43,673 nucleotides of DNA from Silanimonas sp044377035. GTDB lineage: Bacteria > Pseudomonadota > Gammaproteobacteria > Xanthomonadales > Xanthomonadaceae. Where the stretch lies: assembly GCF_044377035.1 (NCBI RefSeq), contig NZ_JBILJW010000024.1, positions 1-43,673 on the forward strand, given 5' to 3'. Position 1 is the first letter of the stretch. Each line of letters opens with the position of its first letter. The position numbers were made by a program, and so were the translations under genes. Below the pieces are notes generated by a model. It was not told the origin of the DNA. It saw only the letters and a program-made list of their open reading frames with translations, and did no database searches. Positions 9,608 to 18,916 of this stretch are shown here, piece by piece.

Positions 9608-10074
9608 GCGCGATGGTAGGGGTGGTTGCCGAGGATCGAGCAGGCCCGGTAGAGCTGCTCGGCCACCAGCAGGCGCACCAGCATGTGCGGCAGCGTCATC
9701 GGCCCGAAGGCCCAGCGCTCGTCGGCGCGCGCCCAGACGTCGGGCGCATGGCCTTCCGGCCCACCGATCAGGAAGGCGAGATCGCGCCCCTGCTGGCGCC
9801 ACGCGGCGAGGCGTTCGGCGAGTTGCTCGGAGGTGTAGGGCTTGCCGCGGCCATCGAGGGCGACGACCCAGGCGTTCTTCGGCAGCGCGGCGAGCACGCG
9901 CTCGCCTTCGTCATGCATCGCACGGGCGGCGTCGCGGCCTTTGCCGCGCATGCCGGGCGCCACTTCGACGAGTTCCAGCGGCAGCTCGCGCGAGAGGCGC
10001 TTGGTGTAGTCGGCGTAGCCCTCGGCCACCCAGCCGGGCGGCCGTTCACCGACGGCGATCAGCTTCGCTTTCAG
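9604..10074 (-). CDS. rlmH: 23S rRNA (pseudouridine1915-N3)-methyltransferase RlmH, apparent CTG start
   Basis: RlmH is a SPOUT methyltransferase that methylates pseudouridine 1915 of 23S rRNA. The C-terminal part is canonical: LAFLIGGPEGHAPDVW (AdoMet-binding knot), WAFGPMTLPHMLVRLLVAEQLYRA and the ending GNHPYHRA. The conserved N-terminus (KAKLIAVGERPPGWVAEGYADY) can be read only if translation begins at CTG 10074. No ATG, GTG or TTG lies in frame between the preceding stop and GTG 10029, and starting at that GTG would remove 15 residues including the first strand. CTG gives 156 residues, the usual family length, and GGAAG (10084-10088) lies nine bases upstream. It follows rsfS by four bases. 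Its stop overlaps that of the convergent cyclase gene within CTAG. Confidence 0.9.
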   Translation of the reverse strand: MKAKLIAVGERPPGWVAEGYADYTKRLSRELPLELVEVAPGMRGKGRDAARAMHDEGERVLAALPKNAWVVALDGRGKPYTSEQLAERLAAWRQQGRDLAFLIGGPEGHAPDVWARADERWAFGPMTLPHMLVRLLVAEQLYRACSILGNHPYHRA

Positions 10075-10078
10075 GCGA

Positions 10079-10468
10079 TCAGGCTTCCGGCGGCTGGTCG
10101 CCGACCGTCCACAGGCGCTCCAGCGCGTAGAACTCGCGCACGCGCGGCAGCATCACGTGGACCACGACGTCGCCGAGGTCGACCAGCACCCACTCCGCTT
10201 CGCGCTCGCCTTCGACGCCCAGCGGCTGGTAGCCGGCGTGCTTCGAGGCCTTCACCACTTCGTCGGCCAGCGACTTCACGTGGCGGGTCGAGGTGCCCGA
10301 GGCGATCAGCATGTAATCGCAGACCGAGGTCTTGCCGCGCACGTCGATCTCGACGAGGTCCTTGGCCTTGATCTCCTCGAGCGCCGCGGTGGCGAGCTTC
10401 AGGAGGTCGGCGGGGGCCGGCAGCGGGTTCGGCGGCTGCGGCTTGATGACATGCTGCGGATGCGACAA
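10079..10468 (-). CDS. rsfS: Ribosomal silencing factor RsfS, TTG start
   Basis: RsfS binds L14 of the 50S subunit and blocks subunit joining when nutrients are low. The 129 residues contain the family core: LEEIKAKDLVEIDVRGKTS, then YMLIASGTSTRHVKSLADEV, then PLGVEGEREAEWVLVDLGDV and VVHVMLPRVREFYALERLW. The start is TTG at 10468, with AGGA (10477-10480) eight bases upstream. No in-frame ATG or GTG precedes the core. The first 20 residues are a proline-rich tail. Position between nadD and rlmH is the common arrangement. Confidence 0.95.
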   Translation of the reverse strand: MSHPQHVIKPQPPNPLPAPADLLKLATAALEEIKAKDLVEIDVRGKTSVCDYMLIASGTSTRHVKSLADEVVKASKHAGYQPLGVEGEREAEWVLVDLGDVVVHVMLPRVREFYALERLWTVGDQPPEA

Positions 10469-10519
10469 CGGGGCGGTCCTGTGTGGGATGGCGCGGAGTA
10501 TACCCCCGACCCTCCCGGC

Positions 10520-11203
10520 TCAACCCGGCGCCAGGTCGCGGTAAAGGCCCCGGGCGGCGATGACCGCCGCCACGCCCGCAGGCAGGCCGAAGGGGGGCCG
10601 CCGGCCGGCCACGGCCTCACGCACGGCGGTGGCGCTTTCCGGCTGAAGTGGCAGGTCGAGCACCGCGACGCGCCCGGCAGGCGCTGTGTGGAAATCGGCC
10701 GGCTCGGTGGCCCAGCGGCCGTCCAGCGCCTCGCGCAAGGCCGGCGGGAGGCCTTCGAGGGCGCAGCCGGGGCGGCGCGCCACCAGCAGGTGGGCGAGGT
10801 CGAACAGCGCGCGCCACTCGTGCCAGCCGGTGAGGCCGAGAAAGGCGTCGGCACCGAGGACGAAGCCCAGCGGCCGGGCCTCGCCGTGCTCCGCTCGCCA
10901 TTCGCGCAGGGTGTCGACGGTGTAGCTGGGGCCTTGGCGCGCCCCTTCGCGGGGGTCGATGGCCCAGGTGCCCACCGCGGGCGGCGGTTCGCTGGCCAGG
11001 GCGGCGCGCAGCAGGTCAAGGCGATCCGCGAACGCGGCGCCCGGCGGGCCGCGATGCGGCGGGTCGGCGGCGGGCACGAAATCGAGGTGCGCTGCCCCAG
11101 TGGTGGCCAGCGCGGCGCGCGCGACGGCCAGATGGCCGAGATGGACCGGATCGAAGGTGCCGCCGTAGAGCAGGTGCAGGGAAGCGTCGGTGGCAGGCGT
11201 CAT
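10520..11203 (-). CDS. nadD: Nicotinate-nucleotide adenylyltransferase NadD
   Basis: NadD adenylates nicotinate mononucleotide to deamido-NAD in NAD biosynthesis. The 227-residue protein has the nucleotidyltransferase motif GGTFDPVHLGHL near residue 14 (GxFxPxHxGH), the PPHRGPPGAAFADRLDLL region, PSYTVDTLREW, GFVLGADAFLGLTGWHEW, and a C-terminal SATAVREAV segment corresponding to the ISTTxxR motif. ATG 11203 is used, 19 bases after holA. Placement between holA and rsfS agrees with the cluster order in relatives. Confidence 0.95.
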   Translation of the reverse strand: MTPATDASLHLLYGGTFDPVHLGHLAVARAALATTGAAHLDFVPAADPPHRGPPGAAFADRLDLLRAALASEPPPAVGTWAIDPREGARQGPSYTVDTLREWRAEHGEARPLGFVLGADAFLGLTGWHEWRALFDLAHLLVARRPGCALEGLPPALREALDGRWATEPADFHTAPAGRVAVLDLPLQPESATAVREAVAGRRPPFGLPAGVAAVIAARGLYRDLAPG

Positions 11204-11222
11204 GCGGCGCGCTCCGGGCGGC

Positions 11223-12263
11223 TCACTTCGCCAGCAGGGTCATCGCCGCGCGAGGGCGCGCGACCGCCAGCAGCAGGCGCTCGAGAGCGCGCCACGCATC
11301 GCCGCTGGCCCGCCCCTTGGCCATGCGCTCCACCTCGCCGACGGCGATCGCGAAGCGCTCCCAGGACGAGGGCGGATGCCGTTCCAGCGCGCGGGTGTAC
11401 TGCGCCATCTTCGATTCCCAGAGCTTCGCCGCGCGCATCTCGGCCATGACGTTGCCACCGCGGGCCTTCACCGCGGCGAAGCCTGCGATCTTGGTGATCT
11501 CGCCGAGCGTCCAGCCCAGCAGGCCGGCCACCTGCTCGCCCTCGCCGCGCAGCGCGGCGAGGATGCGCGGCACGCGGGCGGCTTCGCCGGCCAGCGCGGC
11601 GTCGACCAGCTTGAAGACGTCGTAGCGCGAGGCCTCGGCGACCAGGCGCTCAAGCGTCTCGAGATCGATCGGGCCGGTGCCCTGGTCGAGCAGCAGGGCC
11701 AGCTTGTCGATCTCCTGCGCCGCGGCCAGCAGGTTGCCTTCGACGCGTTCGACGAGGCGCGCCAGCGCTTCCGGCGTCGCGGAAAGGCCCTTGCGGCGCA
11801 GGCGGGTGGCCAGCCAATCGGGCAGCTCGTGTGCCTTCAGCGGCCACACCGGCACCATGTGGCCCGCGGCGGTGATCGCTTCGCTCCACTTGCCCGCGTG
11901 CTGGCGGCTCCAGTCCTGTGCGGTGATCAGCAGCACCGTGTCGGGCGGCGGATTGGCGCAGTACTCGCGGATCGCCTCGCTGCCGTCCTTGCCGGGCTTG
12001 CCGCTGGGCAGGCGCAGGTCGAAGAGGCGGCGTTGCGCGAACAGGCTCAGCGAGGCTAGGCCCTGCGTGAGCCGGTTCCAGTCGAAGTTGCCCTCGGCAT
12101 CCAGCACCTCGCGCTCGCCGTAGCCTTCGGCCTTGGCCTTCTCGCGCACGGCGTCGGCGCATTCCTGCACCACCAGCGGCTCGTCCCCGGCGATCAGGAT
12201 CACGGACGGCAGCGCCTCCGCCGCCACCCGCTTCATGAAGGCGTCGGGGCGGATCTCCGCCAT
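11223..12263 (-). CDS. holA: DNA polymerase III delta subunit
   Basis: The delta subunit is part of the clamp loader and opens the beta clamp ring. The 346-residue product begins MAEIRPDAFMKRVAAEALPSV, followed by LIAGDEPLVVQECADAVR, the degenerate AAA+ N-terminal region typical of HolA. It continues through LLITAQDWSRQHAGKWSEAI and KAHELPDWLATRLRRKGL to the helical collar domain. ATG 12263 shares one base with the lptE stop (TGATG), so the genes are coupled. An upstream in-frame extension to 12527 lies wholly within lptE and was discarded. Confidence 0.95.
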   Translation of the reverse strand: MAEIRPDAFMKRVAAEALPSVILIAGDEPLVVQECADAVREKAKAEGYGEREVLDAEGNFDWNRLTQGLASLSLFAQRRLFDLRLPSGKPGKDGSEAIREYCANPPPDTVLLITAQDWSRQHAGKWSEAITAAGHMVPVWPLKAHELPDWLATRLRRKGLSATPEALARLVERVEGNLLAAAQEIDKLALLLDQGTGPIDLETLERLVAEASRYDVFKLVDAALAGEAARVPRILAALRGEGEQVAGLLGWTLGEITKIAGFAAVKARGGNVMAEMRAAKLWESKMAQYTRALERHPPSSWERFAIAVGEVERMAKGRASGDAWRALERLLLAVARPRAAMTLLAK

Positions 12264-12766
12264 CAGTCGGCGCGCAGGGCGAGGTCGACGCGGCGGAGGA
12301 TCGCCGCCTGCATGTCGCGACGCAGCTCCTGCTGAATGATCTCCTGCTCGCCCGGGTTGCCGAAGGCCTCGGCGGCCTCGTAGACGTAGTCGCGCGTCAG
12401 CTCGACCGTCTGCTGGTCGAGGCGCTTCCCGCCGGCGGCATCGACGAGATCGAAGGTCACGCGATACCGGGTTTCGACCTCGCGCACGGCGACGAAGGCG
12501 TCCACCGAGATCGGGCGGGTTTCCCAAGTTTCGGCGGTGATCGCCAGCTTGGCGGCACCGTCCGCCGCTTCCGTCGTGCTCGCGCCGGCACGCTGCAGCG
12601 AGCGGCGCAGTTCGTCGGCCAGCGGGCTGTAGGGATCGGCCGCGGTCACCGCGATGGCGCCGAAGCCCTCGGGCACCTTCAGCGCGCCGCGCGGAGCGAA
12701 GCCGCAGCCCACAGCGAGGGCGGCGACGAGGGCGGGAACGAGGAAGCGAGCGCGCATGCGGGTCAT
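12263..12766 (-). CDS. lptE: LPS-assembly lipoprotein LptE
   Basis: LptE is the outer-membrane lipoprotein that plugs the LptD barrel during lipopolysaccharide export. The 167 residues start with a lipoprotein signal (FLVPALVAALAVGCGFAPRG), with the acylated cysteine followed by GFxxRG as in other LptE proteins. The rest is the short alpha/beta domain (PLADELRRSLQRAG, then YRVTFDLVDAAGGKRLDQQTV). ATG 12766 overlaps the leuS stop as ATGA. A second ATG at 12757 would also keep the signal. It lies between leuS and holA, the standard gammaproteobacterial order. Confidence 0.92.
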   Translation of the reverse strand: MTRMRARFLVPALVAALAVGCGFAPRGALKVPEGFGAIAVTAADPYSPLADELRRSLQRAGASTTEAADGAAKLAITAETWETRPISVDAFVAVREVETRYRVTFDLVDAAGGKRLDQQTVELTRDYVYEAAEAFGNPGEQEIIQQELRRDMQAAILRRVDLALRAD

Positions 12767-15390
12767 CCGACGACGATGTTGACGATCTTGCCCGGGACGA
12801 TGATCACTTTCTTCACCGCCTGGCCTTCGATGAACTTCACCACGTTCGGCTCGGCCAGCGCCATCGCCTCGATGGCGGCCTTGTCGGCGGCGGCCGGCAC
12901 CTCGATGGTGCCGCGCAGCTTGCCGTTGACCTGAACGGCCAGCGTCAGCGAATCGCGCACCAGCGCCGCCGGGTCGACCGCCGGGAACGGCAGCGTCTCC
13001 AGCACCGTTTCCGGGTGGCCCAGCACCTGCCACAGCGCGTGGCTGGTGTGCGGCGTGATCGGGTTCAGCAGCAGGGTGACGGCCTCGAAGGCCTCCTGCC
13101 GCAGCGCGCGGGCGGCGTCGCCGGCCTCATCAAACTTCGACAGCGCGTTCAGCAGCTCCATCACGGCGGCGATGGCGGTGTTGAAGCTGTAGCGGCGCGC
13201 GTAGTCGTCGGTGATCTTCTGGATGGCCTCGTGCAGCTGGCGGCGGATCGCCTTGCCGGCGGGCGACAGCGAAGCGGTATCGAGCTTCGGCGCCGCACCC
13301 GCATCGACGTGCTTCTGCACCTGATTCCACAAGCGACGCAGGAAGCGCGCCATGCCCTCCACGCCCGACTCGTTCCAGTCCAGCGACTGCTCCGGCGGCG
13401 CGGCAAACATCGAGAACAGGCGCACGGTATCGGCGCCGTAGCGATCGACCATCACCTGCGGGTCGACGCCGTTGTTCTTCGACTTCGACATTTTCTCGGT
13501 GCCGCCGATGGTCACCGGCTGGCCGTCGGCGCGAAGCTTGGCGGCCACCACGCGACCGCGTTCGTCGCGCTCGACGTCGACATCGGCCGGGTTGTGCCAA
13601 TCCTTCGAACCGTCGGCGTTCTCGCGATAGAAGGTCTCGGCAATCACCATGCCCTGGCAAAGGAGATTGGTCGCCGGCTCGTCGCTGTCCACGTAGCCCG
13701 CATCGCGCAGCAGCTTATGGAAGAAGCGGAAGTACATCAGGTGCATCACGGCGTGCTCGATGCCGCCGATGTACTGGTCGACCGGCAGCCAGTACTTGGC
13801 ACGGTCGTCCAACATGTCGGTGGCACCCGGGCAGCAATAGCGCGCGTAGTACCAGCTCGACTCCATGAAGGTGTCGAAGGTGTCGGTCTCGCGCTCGAAG
13901 CGCTGGCCATTCGCATCGGTGACCTGGCGCCACGCCGGGTTCGATTTGATCGGCGAAGCCACGCCCTCGAAGCGCACGTCTTCCGGCAGCACGACCGGCA
14001 GTTGCTCCTCCGGCACCGCGTGGGCGTTACCCTCGGCGTCGTAAAGCATCGGGATCGGGCAACCCCAGTAGCGCTGGCGGGACACACCCCAATCGCGCAG
14101 GCGGTAGTTCACGCGGCGCGTGGCCTTGTCGCCCAGCAGCGCGGCGGCTTTGTCGAAGGCAGCCTTGTAGCCCAAGCCGTCCATCGCGCCGGAATTCACC
14201 GTGCGCAGCGACGCGGCGGTCTTGTCGCCGTACCAGTCCTGCCAGCGGGTGGCGTCGTAGCTTTCGCCGTCGACCGCGATGACCTGCGTGATCGGCAGGC
14301 TGTACTTGGTGGCGAATTCGAAGTCGCGCTCATCGTGGCCGGGCACGGCCATGACGGCGCCGGTGCCGTAGCCCATGAGCACGAAGTTGGCGATCCACAC
14401 CGGCACCTTGGCGCCACTGATCGGATGGATGGCGAACAGGCCCGTCGCGATGCCGCGCTTCTCCTGCGTCTCCAGCTCCGCCTCGGACACGCCGCCCTGC
14501 TTGCAGCCGGCCACGAAGACCGCGACCTCGGGGTTCATCGCCGCGGCTTTCGCGGCCAGCGCGTGCTCGGCGGCGACGGCCACGTAGGTGACGCCCATCA
14601 GCGTGTCGGGTCGGGTGGTGAACACCACCATCGGCTCGGCCTCGCCTTCAACGGCGAAGCTGATCTCGAGACCTTCGGAACGGCCGATCCAATTGCGCTG
14701 CATGGTCTTGACCGATTCCGGCCAGCCCGGCAGCGCATCGAGGCCGTCCAGCAGCTCCTGCGCGTAGTCGGTGATCTTGAGGAACCACTGCGGGATCTCG
14801 CGCTTTTCCACCAGCGCGCCGGAGCGCCAGCCGCGGCCGTCGACCACCTGCTCGTTGGCGAGCACCGTCTGGTCGATCGGGTCCCAGTTCACGACGCTGT
14901 TCTTGCGGTAGACGAGGCCCTTCGCATACAGGCGGGTGAAGAACTGCTGCTCCCAGCGGTAGTACTCCGGCGTGCAGGTGGTGACCTCGCGCGACCAGTC
15001 GTAGGCGTAGCCCAGCGACTTCAGCTGGTTGCGCATCTTCCCGATGTTCTCGTAGGTCCACTTCGCCGGCGCGGTGTTGTTCTTTATCGCGGCGTTCTCG
15101 GCCGGCAGGCCGAAGGCGTCCCAGCCCATCGGCTGCAGCACGTTGAAGCCCTGCATGCGCTTGAAGCGGCTGATCACGTCGCCAATCGTGTAGTTGCGCA
15201 CATGGCCCATGTGCAGCGCGCCCGAGGGGTACGGCAGCATGCAGAGCGCGTAGTACTTGGGCTTGGACGGGTCTTCGACGACCTCAAAGGCCTTGGCGCT
15301 GTCCCAGCACTGCTGGGCGGCGGCCTCGAGGGCCTTGGGCTGGAAGCCGGTCTCGGCGGTGTCGTTCGGGGCGGTGGATTCGGCGTGCAT
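12763..15390 (-). CDS. leuS: Leucyl-tRNA synthetase
   Basis: LeuS charges tRNA-Leu. The 875-residue protein has the class I signature PYPSGALHMGHVRNYTIGDV (HIGH motif as HMGH), MGWDAFGLPAENAAI, an editing CP1 domain with VFTTRPDTLMGVTYVAVA, and KMSKSKNNGVDP as the KMSKS loop, followed by the anticodon-binding domain. Length is close to E. coli LeuS (860). ATG 15390 precedes a poorly conserved tail of about 15 residues and then FQPKALEAAAQQCWD. In-frame extension upstream to 17163 runs antisense through other genes and is not real. It heads the leuS-lptE-holA-nadD-rsfS-rlmH operon. The upstream 156 bases, shared with a divergent amidohydrolase gene, should hold its promoter, but I see no strong -10. 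Confidence 0.97.
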   Translation of the reverse strand: MHAESTAPNDTAETGFQPKALEAAAQQCWDSAKAFEVVEDPSKPKYYALCMLPYPSGALHMGHVRNYTIGDVISRFKRMQGFNVLQPMGWDAFGLPAENAAIKNNTAPAKWTYENIGKMRNQLKSLGYAYDWSREVTTCTPEYYRWEQQFFTRLYAKGLVYRKNSVVNWDPIDQTVLANEQVVDGRGWRSGALVEKREIPQWFLKITDYAQELLDGLDALPGWPESVKTMQRNWIGRSEGLEISFAVEGEAEPMVVFTTRPDTLMGVTYVAVAAEHALAAKAAAMNPEVAVFVAGCKQGGVSEAELETQEKRGIATGLFAIHPISGAKVPVWIANFVLMGYGTGAVMAVPGHDERDFEFATKYSLPITQVIAVDGESYDATRWQDWYGDKTAASLRTVNSGAMDGLGYKAAFDKAAALLGDKATRRVNYRLRDWGVSRQRYWGCPIPMLYDAEGNAHAVPEEQLPVVLPEDVRFEGVASPIKSNPAWRQVTDANGQRFERETDTFDTFMESSWYYARYCCPGATDMLDDRAKYWLPVDQYIGGIEHAVMHLMYFRFFHKLLRDAGYVDSDEPATNLLCQGMVIAETFYRENADGSKDWHNPADVDVERDERGRVVAAKLRADGQPVTIGGTEKMSKSKNNGVDPQVMVDRYGADTVRLFSMFAAPPEQSLDWNESGVEGMARFLRRLWNQVQKHVDAGAAPKLDTASLSPAGKAIRRQLHEAIQKITDDYARRYSFNTAIAAVMELLNALSKFDEAGDAARALRQEAFEAVTLLLNPITPHTSHALWQVLGHPETVLETLPFPAVDPAALVRDSLTLAVQVNGKLRGTIEVPAAADKAAIEAMALAEPNVVKFIEGQAVKKVIIVPGKIVNIVVG

Positions 15391-15546
15391 GGGGTCTCGG
15401 CGGGGGCGCCCACGGCGGGCTGCCCGGAATTCGGCAAGCCGCCAAGGGTACCGCAGCGGCTGCACAGGCCGTAGAGTCGGGCGTCGCGCCATGGGCTGTG
15501 CCGGGGCCCGCGGTGAACGTCCCACCGGCTTCTGAGGAGAGTGCCG

Positions 15547-16836
15547 ATGTCGCTTCGCCCCGGCCTGCTGGCCACCGCCGTGCTCCTCGCCCTGCCCGTG
15601 CAGGCCGCCCCCACCGCCCTGCAATGCGGCGATGTCTTCGATGCCAAGGCCGGCCGCCTTATCGGCGCGCAGACCATCGTGGTCGATGCCGGCCGCATCA
15701 CGGCACTCCAGCCGGGCAAGGTGGCGGTGGAAGGCGCCACGACCATCGACCTCGCCGGCCACACCTGCTCGCCGGGCTGGATCGACCTGCACGTGCACGT
15801 CGGCCAGGAGTCGAACCCGAACAGTTACTCCGAGGGCTTCCGCCTCGACGACGTCGATTTCGCGCTGCGCGCCACGCTCTACACCCGCCGCACCGTGGAG
15901 GCCGGCTTCACCAGCGTGCGCGACCTCGGCGGCGAGATCGCCCCGCACCTGCGTGACGCCATCAACGCCGGCACGATCCCGGGCCCGCGCATCTATGCCG
16001 CGGGCAAGTCGATCGCGACCACCGGCGGCCACGCCGACCCGACGAATGGCCTGAACAACACCCTGTCCACGCTGATGGGCCCGCCCGGTCCGACCGAAGG
16101 CGTCATCAATGGCGTCGACGCGGCCCGCCAGGCCGTGCGCCAGCGCTACAAGGAAGGCAGCGACACCATCAAGATCACCGCCACCGGCGGCGTGCTCAGC
16201 TACGCCCGCAGCGCCGATGCGCCGCAGTTCACGGTGGAGGAGATCCGCGCCATCGTCGACACGGCGAAGGACTACGGCTACACGGTGGCCGCCCACGCGC
16301 ACGGCGACGTCGGCATGCGCCGCGCAATCGAGGGCGGGGTGACCAGCATCGAGCACGGCACCTTCATGAGCGACGCGACCATGCGCCTGATGAAGGAAAA
16401 GGGCACCTGGTGGGTACCGACGCTCAGCGCCGGCCGCTTCGTGGGTGAGAAGGCCGAGATCGACGGCTTCTACCCGGAGATCATCCGTCCGAAAGCGCGC
16501 GCGGTCGGTACGCAGATCATGGCGACCTTCCGCCGCGCCTATGCCGCAGGCGTGCCCATCGCCTTCGGCACCGACGCCGGCGTCAGCCCGCACGGCGACA
16601 ACGCCCGCGAGTTCGAGTTCATGGTGGAAGGCGGCATGCCCGCCAACGTGGCCCTGCAGGCCGCCACCGTTAATGCCGCCACGGTGCTCGGCGCCACCGA
16701 CCTCGGCCAGATCGCGCCGGGCTTCCACGCCGACATCGTCGCCGTGCCCGGCAATCCGCTGACCGACATCGGCCTGACCCGAAAGGTCGACTTCGTGATG
16801 AAGGGCGGCGCGGTGGTGAAGCCGCTCGCCAACTGA
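15547..16836 (+). CDS. Secreted metal-dependent amidohydrolase (Xaa-dipeptidase-like)
   Basis: This 429-residue amidohydrolase superfamily enzyme probably acts in the periplasm. A signal peptide is evident (LLATAVLLALPVQA, residues 7-20). Metal ligands visible are HVH at 82-84 in GWIDLHVHVG, the lysine in TIKITATGGV (carbamylated in relatives), histidines in AAHAHG and SIEHGTF, and the aspartate in FGTDAGVSPHG. The closest known type is the group that hydrolyses Xaa-Pro or Xaa-Arg dipeptides (imidazolonepropionase/prolidase-like). The substrate itself is inferred. ATG 15547 is chosen over GTG 15541 because GAGGAG (15534-15539) lies seven bases before the ATG but only one before the GTG. A hairpin follows the stop. 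Confidence 0.87.
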   Translation: MSLRPGLLATAVLLALPVQAAPTALQCGDVFDAKAGRLIGAQTIVVDAGRITALQPGKVAVEGATTIDLAGHTCSPGWIDLHVHVGQESNPNSYSEGFRLDDVDFALRATLYTRRTVEAGFTSVRDLGGEIAPHLRDAINAGTIPGPRIYAAGKSIATTGGHADPTNGLNNTLSTLMGPPGPTEGVINGVDAARQAVRQRYKEGSDTIKITATGGVLSYARSADAPQFTVEEIRAIVDTAKDYGYTVAAHAHGDVGMRRAIEGGVTSIEHGTFMSDATMRLMKEKGTWWVPTLSAGRFVGEKAEIDGFYPEIIRPKARAVGTQIMATFRRAYAAGVPIAFGTDAGVSPHGDNAREFEFMVEGGMPANVALQAATVNAATVLGATDLGQIAPGFHADIVAVPGNPLTDIGLTRKVDFVMKGGAVVKPLAN

Positions 16837-16859
16837 CCGCCTTGCAAGCCGGTGCCCCC

Positions 16860-16877
16860 GCCCCCATCCGTGGGGGC
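16860..16877 (+). terminator. GC hairpin after amidohydrolase gene
   Basis: A perfect seven-base-pair stem (GCCCCCA/TGGGGGC) closes a TCCG loop 24 bases after the amidohydrolase stop and before cnoX. There is no T-run after it, so it may be a weak terminator or an RNA-stabilising element. Confidence 0.4.
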
Positions 16878-16912
16878 ATCGGCGCCTTGCGCCTTTCCCT
16901 CGTGAGACTTCG

Positions 16913-17824
<912 letters not shown>

Positions 17825-17831
17825 GCCCGCC

Positions 17832-18854
17832 GTGCTCGCCTGGCTGTTCGGACAACGCAAGGATTTCCGGCCAACGCTTAGCGTCGTCCCCGCGGACATG
17901 GCGATGCGGGACATCGGCGGCGGTCACGGCCCCTCGTTTCCTTTCGAAGCCTCGCTGGTCTGGGCGGAGGACTTGCCCACACCCGACTGGCAGGCCTTCG
18001 ACGTTTGGCGAGCCGGCATCGAGGACGATACGGCGTCCGCAAGCGCTTGGATGGATGCGGAACGCAGCTTCGTGCTGCATCTCGCGAAAGCTCTGGGCCC
18101 GCCCTACCGCGTCCACGAGAGCGCCGACGCGTTCGTCCTGAGCCACCTCGACGACCGTCGCGCACGCGTCGTCATCGATCACATCGGACGGACGCGCAGC
18201 CGGGTGATCCGGCTGCTGGACGGTCTCGCCGAGCGGCCAGACCTCGGCAAGGACGTGTTCCTGCTATTCGCCGAGCAGGACGACTACTACCGCTACATCA
18301 GCCGCTACTACCCGGAAGGTGGCGAGTACGCCGGCAGCGCCGGCATTCACATCAACCAGGGCTGCGGCCATTTCGCCGCTCACGGTGACGACCTCCTGCA
18401 CATCGAACCAACGGTCGTGCACGAGATGACGCACAGCCTCGTGTCGCACCTGCCCTTGCCCCTCTGGCTCAACGAAGGAATCGCGGTCAACACCGAGCGT
18501 CGGCTTTGTGCCGCCTCCTTGGATTACGAAGCGGCCGAGCGCCAAGCTCGCCACCGCTCATTCTGGAACCCGCAGCGCATCGCGGACTTCTGGTCGGGTG
18601 AGGCCTTCCATTCGCCCGGCGAGCAGGTGGCCGAACTGGCCTACGACCTCGCGCGGCAGATCGTCCAAGGCTTGGCGACGAATTGGCCGGTGTTCCGCGA
18701 CTTCGCGCTTCGCGCTGACTTCGCCGATGCCGGAGAGTCGGCGGCCAATGAGACCTTGGGTGTTGGGCTGGGGGAACTGGTCGCCAGCGTGCTCGATCTC
18801 GATCCCCAGCAGACTCCGGGACCGTCACTCTCTCCCCAACCCGCTCCTCCCTGA
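17832..18854 (+). CDS. Putative cytoplasmic zinc metallopeptidase (MA clan-like)
   Basis: I do not recognise a named family. With the GTG start at 17832 the product has 340 residues, begins LAWLFGQRKDFRPTL and lacks a signal peptide. A zinc-site motif HEMTH lies at 197-201 (IEPTVVHEMTHSL), followed by WLNEGIAV with a candidate third ligand Glu215. This HExxH...NEG layout is that of gluzincin peptidases such as Peptidase_MA-like proteins. Upstream is an aromatic stretch, DDYYRYISRYYPEGGEYAGS, near a surface or substrate loop. It follows cnoX by seven bases, so a role in protein quality control is a guess. The earlier in-frame ATG at 17781 lies inside cnoX and gives a non-conserved-looking tail. 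Confidence 0.75.
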   Translation: MLAWLFGQRKDFRPTLSVVPADMAMRDIGGGHGPSFPFEASLVWAEDLPTPDWQAFDVWRAGIEDDTASASAWMDAERSFVLHLAKALGPPYRVHESADAFVLSHLDDRRARVVIDHIGRTRSRVIRLLDGLAERPDLGKDVFLLFAEQDDYYRYISRYYPEGGEYAGSAGIHINQGCGHFAAHGDDLLHIEPTVVHEMTHSLVSHLPLPLWLNEGIAVNTERRLCAASLDYEAAERQARHRSFWNPQRIADFWSGEAFHSPGEQVAELAYDLARQIVQGLATNWPVFRDFALRADFADAGESAANETLGVGLGELVASVLDLDPQQTPGPSLSPQPAPP

Positions 18855-18862
18855 GCCTTCCT

Positions 18863-18880
18863 CCATACGCATGCGTATGG
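18863..18880. promoter_or_regulatory. 18-base perfect palindrome, possible operator
   Basis: CCATACGCATGCGTATGG is self-complementary over all 18 bases. It sits nine bases after the peptidase stop and 36 bases before the DUF4442 start, where a promoter would be expected. Perfect palindromes with no loop fit a dimeric DNA-binding protein better than an RNA hairpin. No regulator is identified. Confidence 0.5.
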
Positions 18881-18916
18881 CATGATCGCCGCGCCTACTG
18901 CTGCGCGATCTCCTGC

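Noticed and set aside
6263..9802. Minus-strand open frame of 1179 codons opposite the cyclase gene
   Set aside because: It is antisense to a gene with signal peptide, propeller and GGEEF motifs. Its end reads the maf region in the wrong frame.
12264..12527. In-frame upstream extension of holA
   Set aside because: It lies wholly inside lptE in another frame. ATG 12263 overlapping the lptE stop gives the family length.
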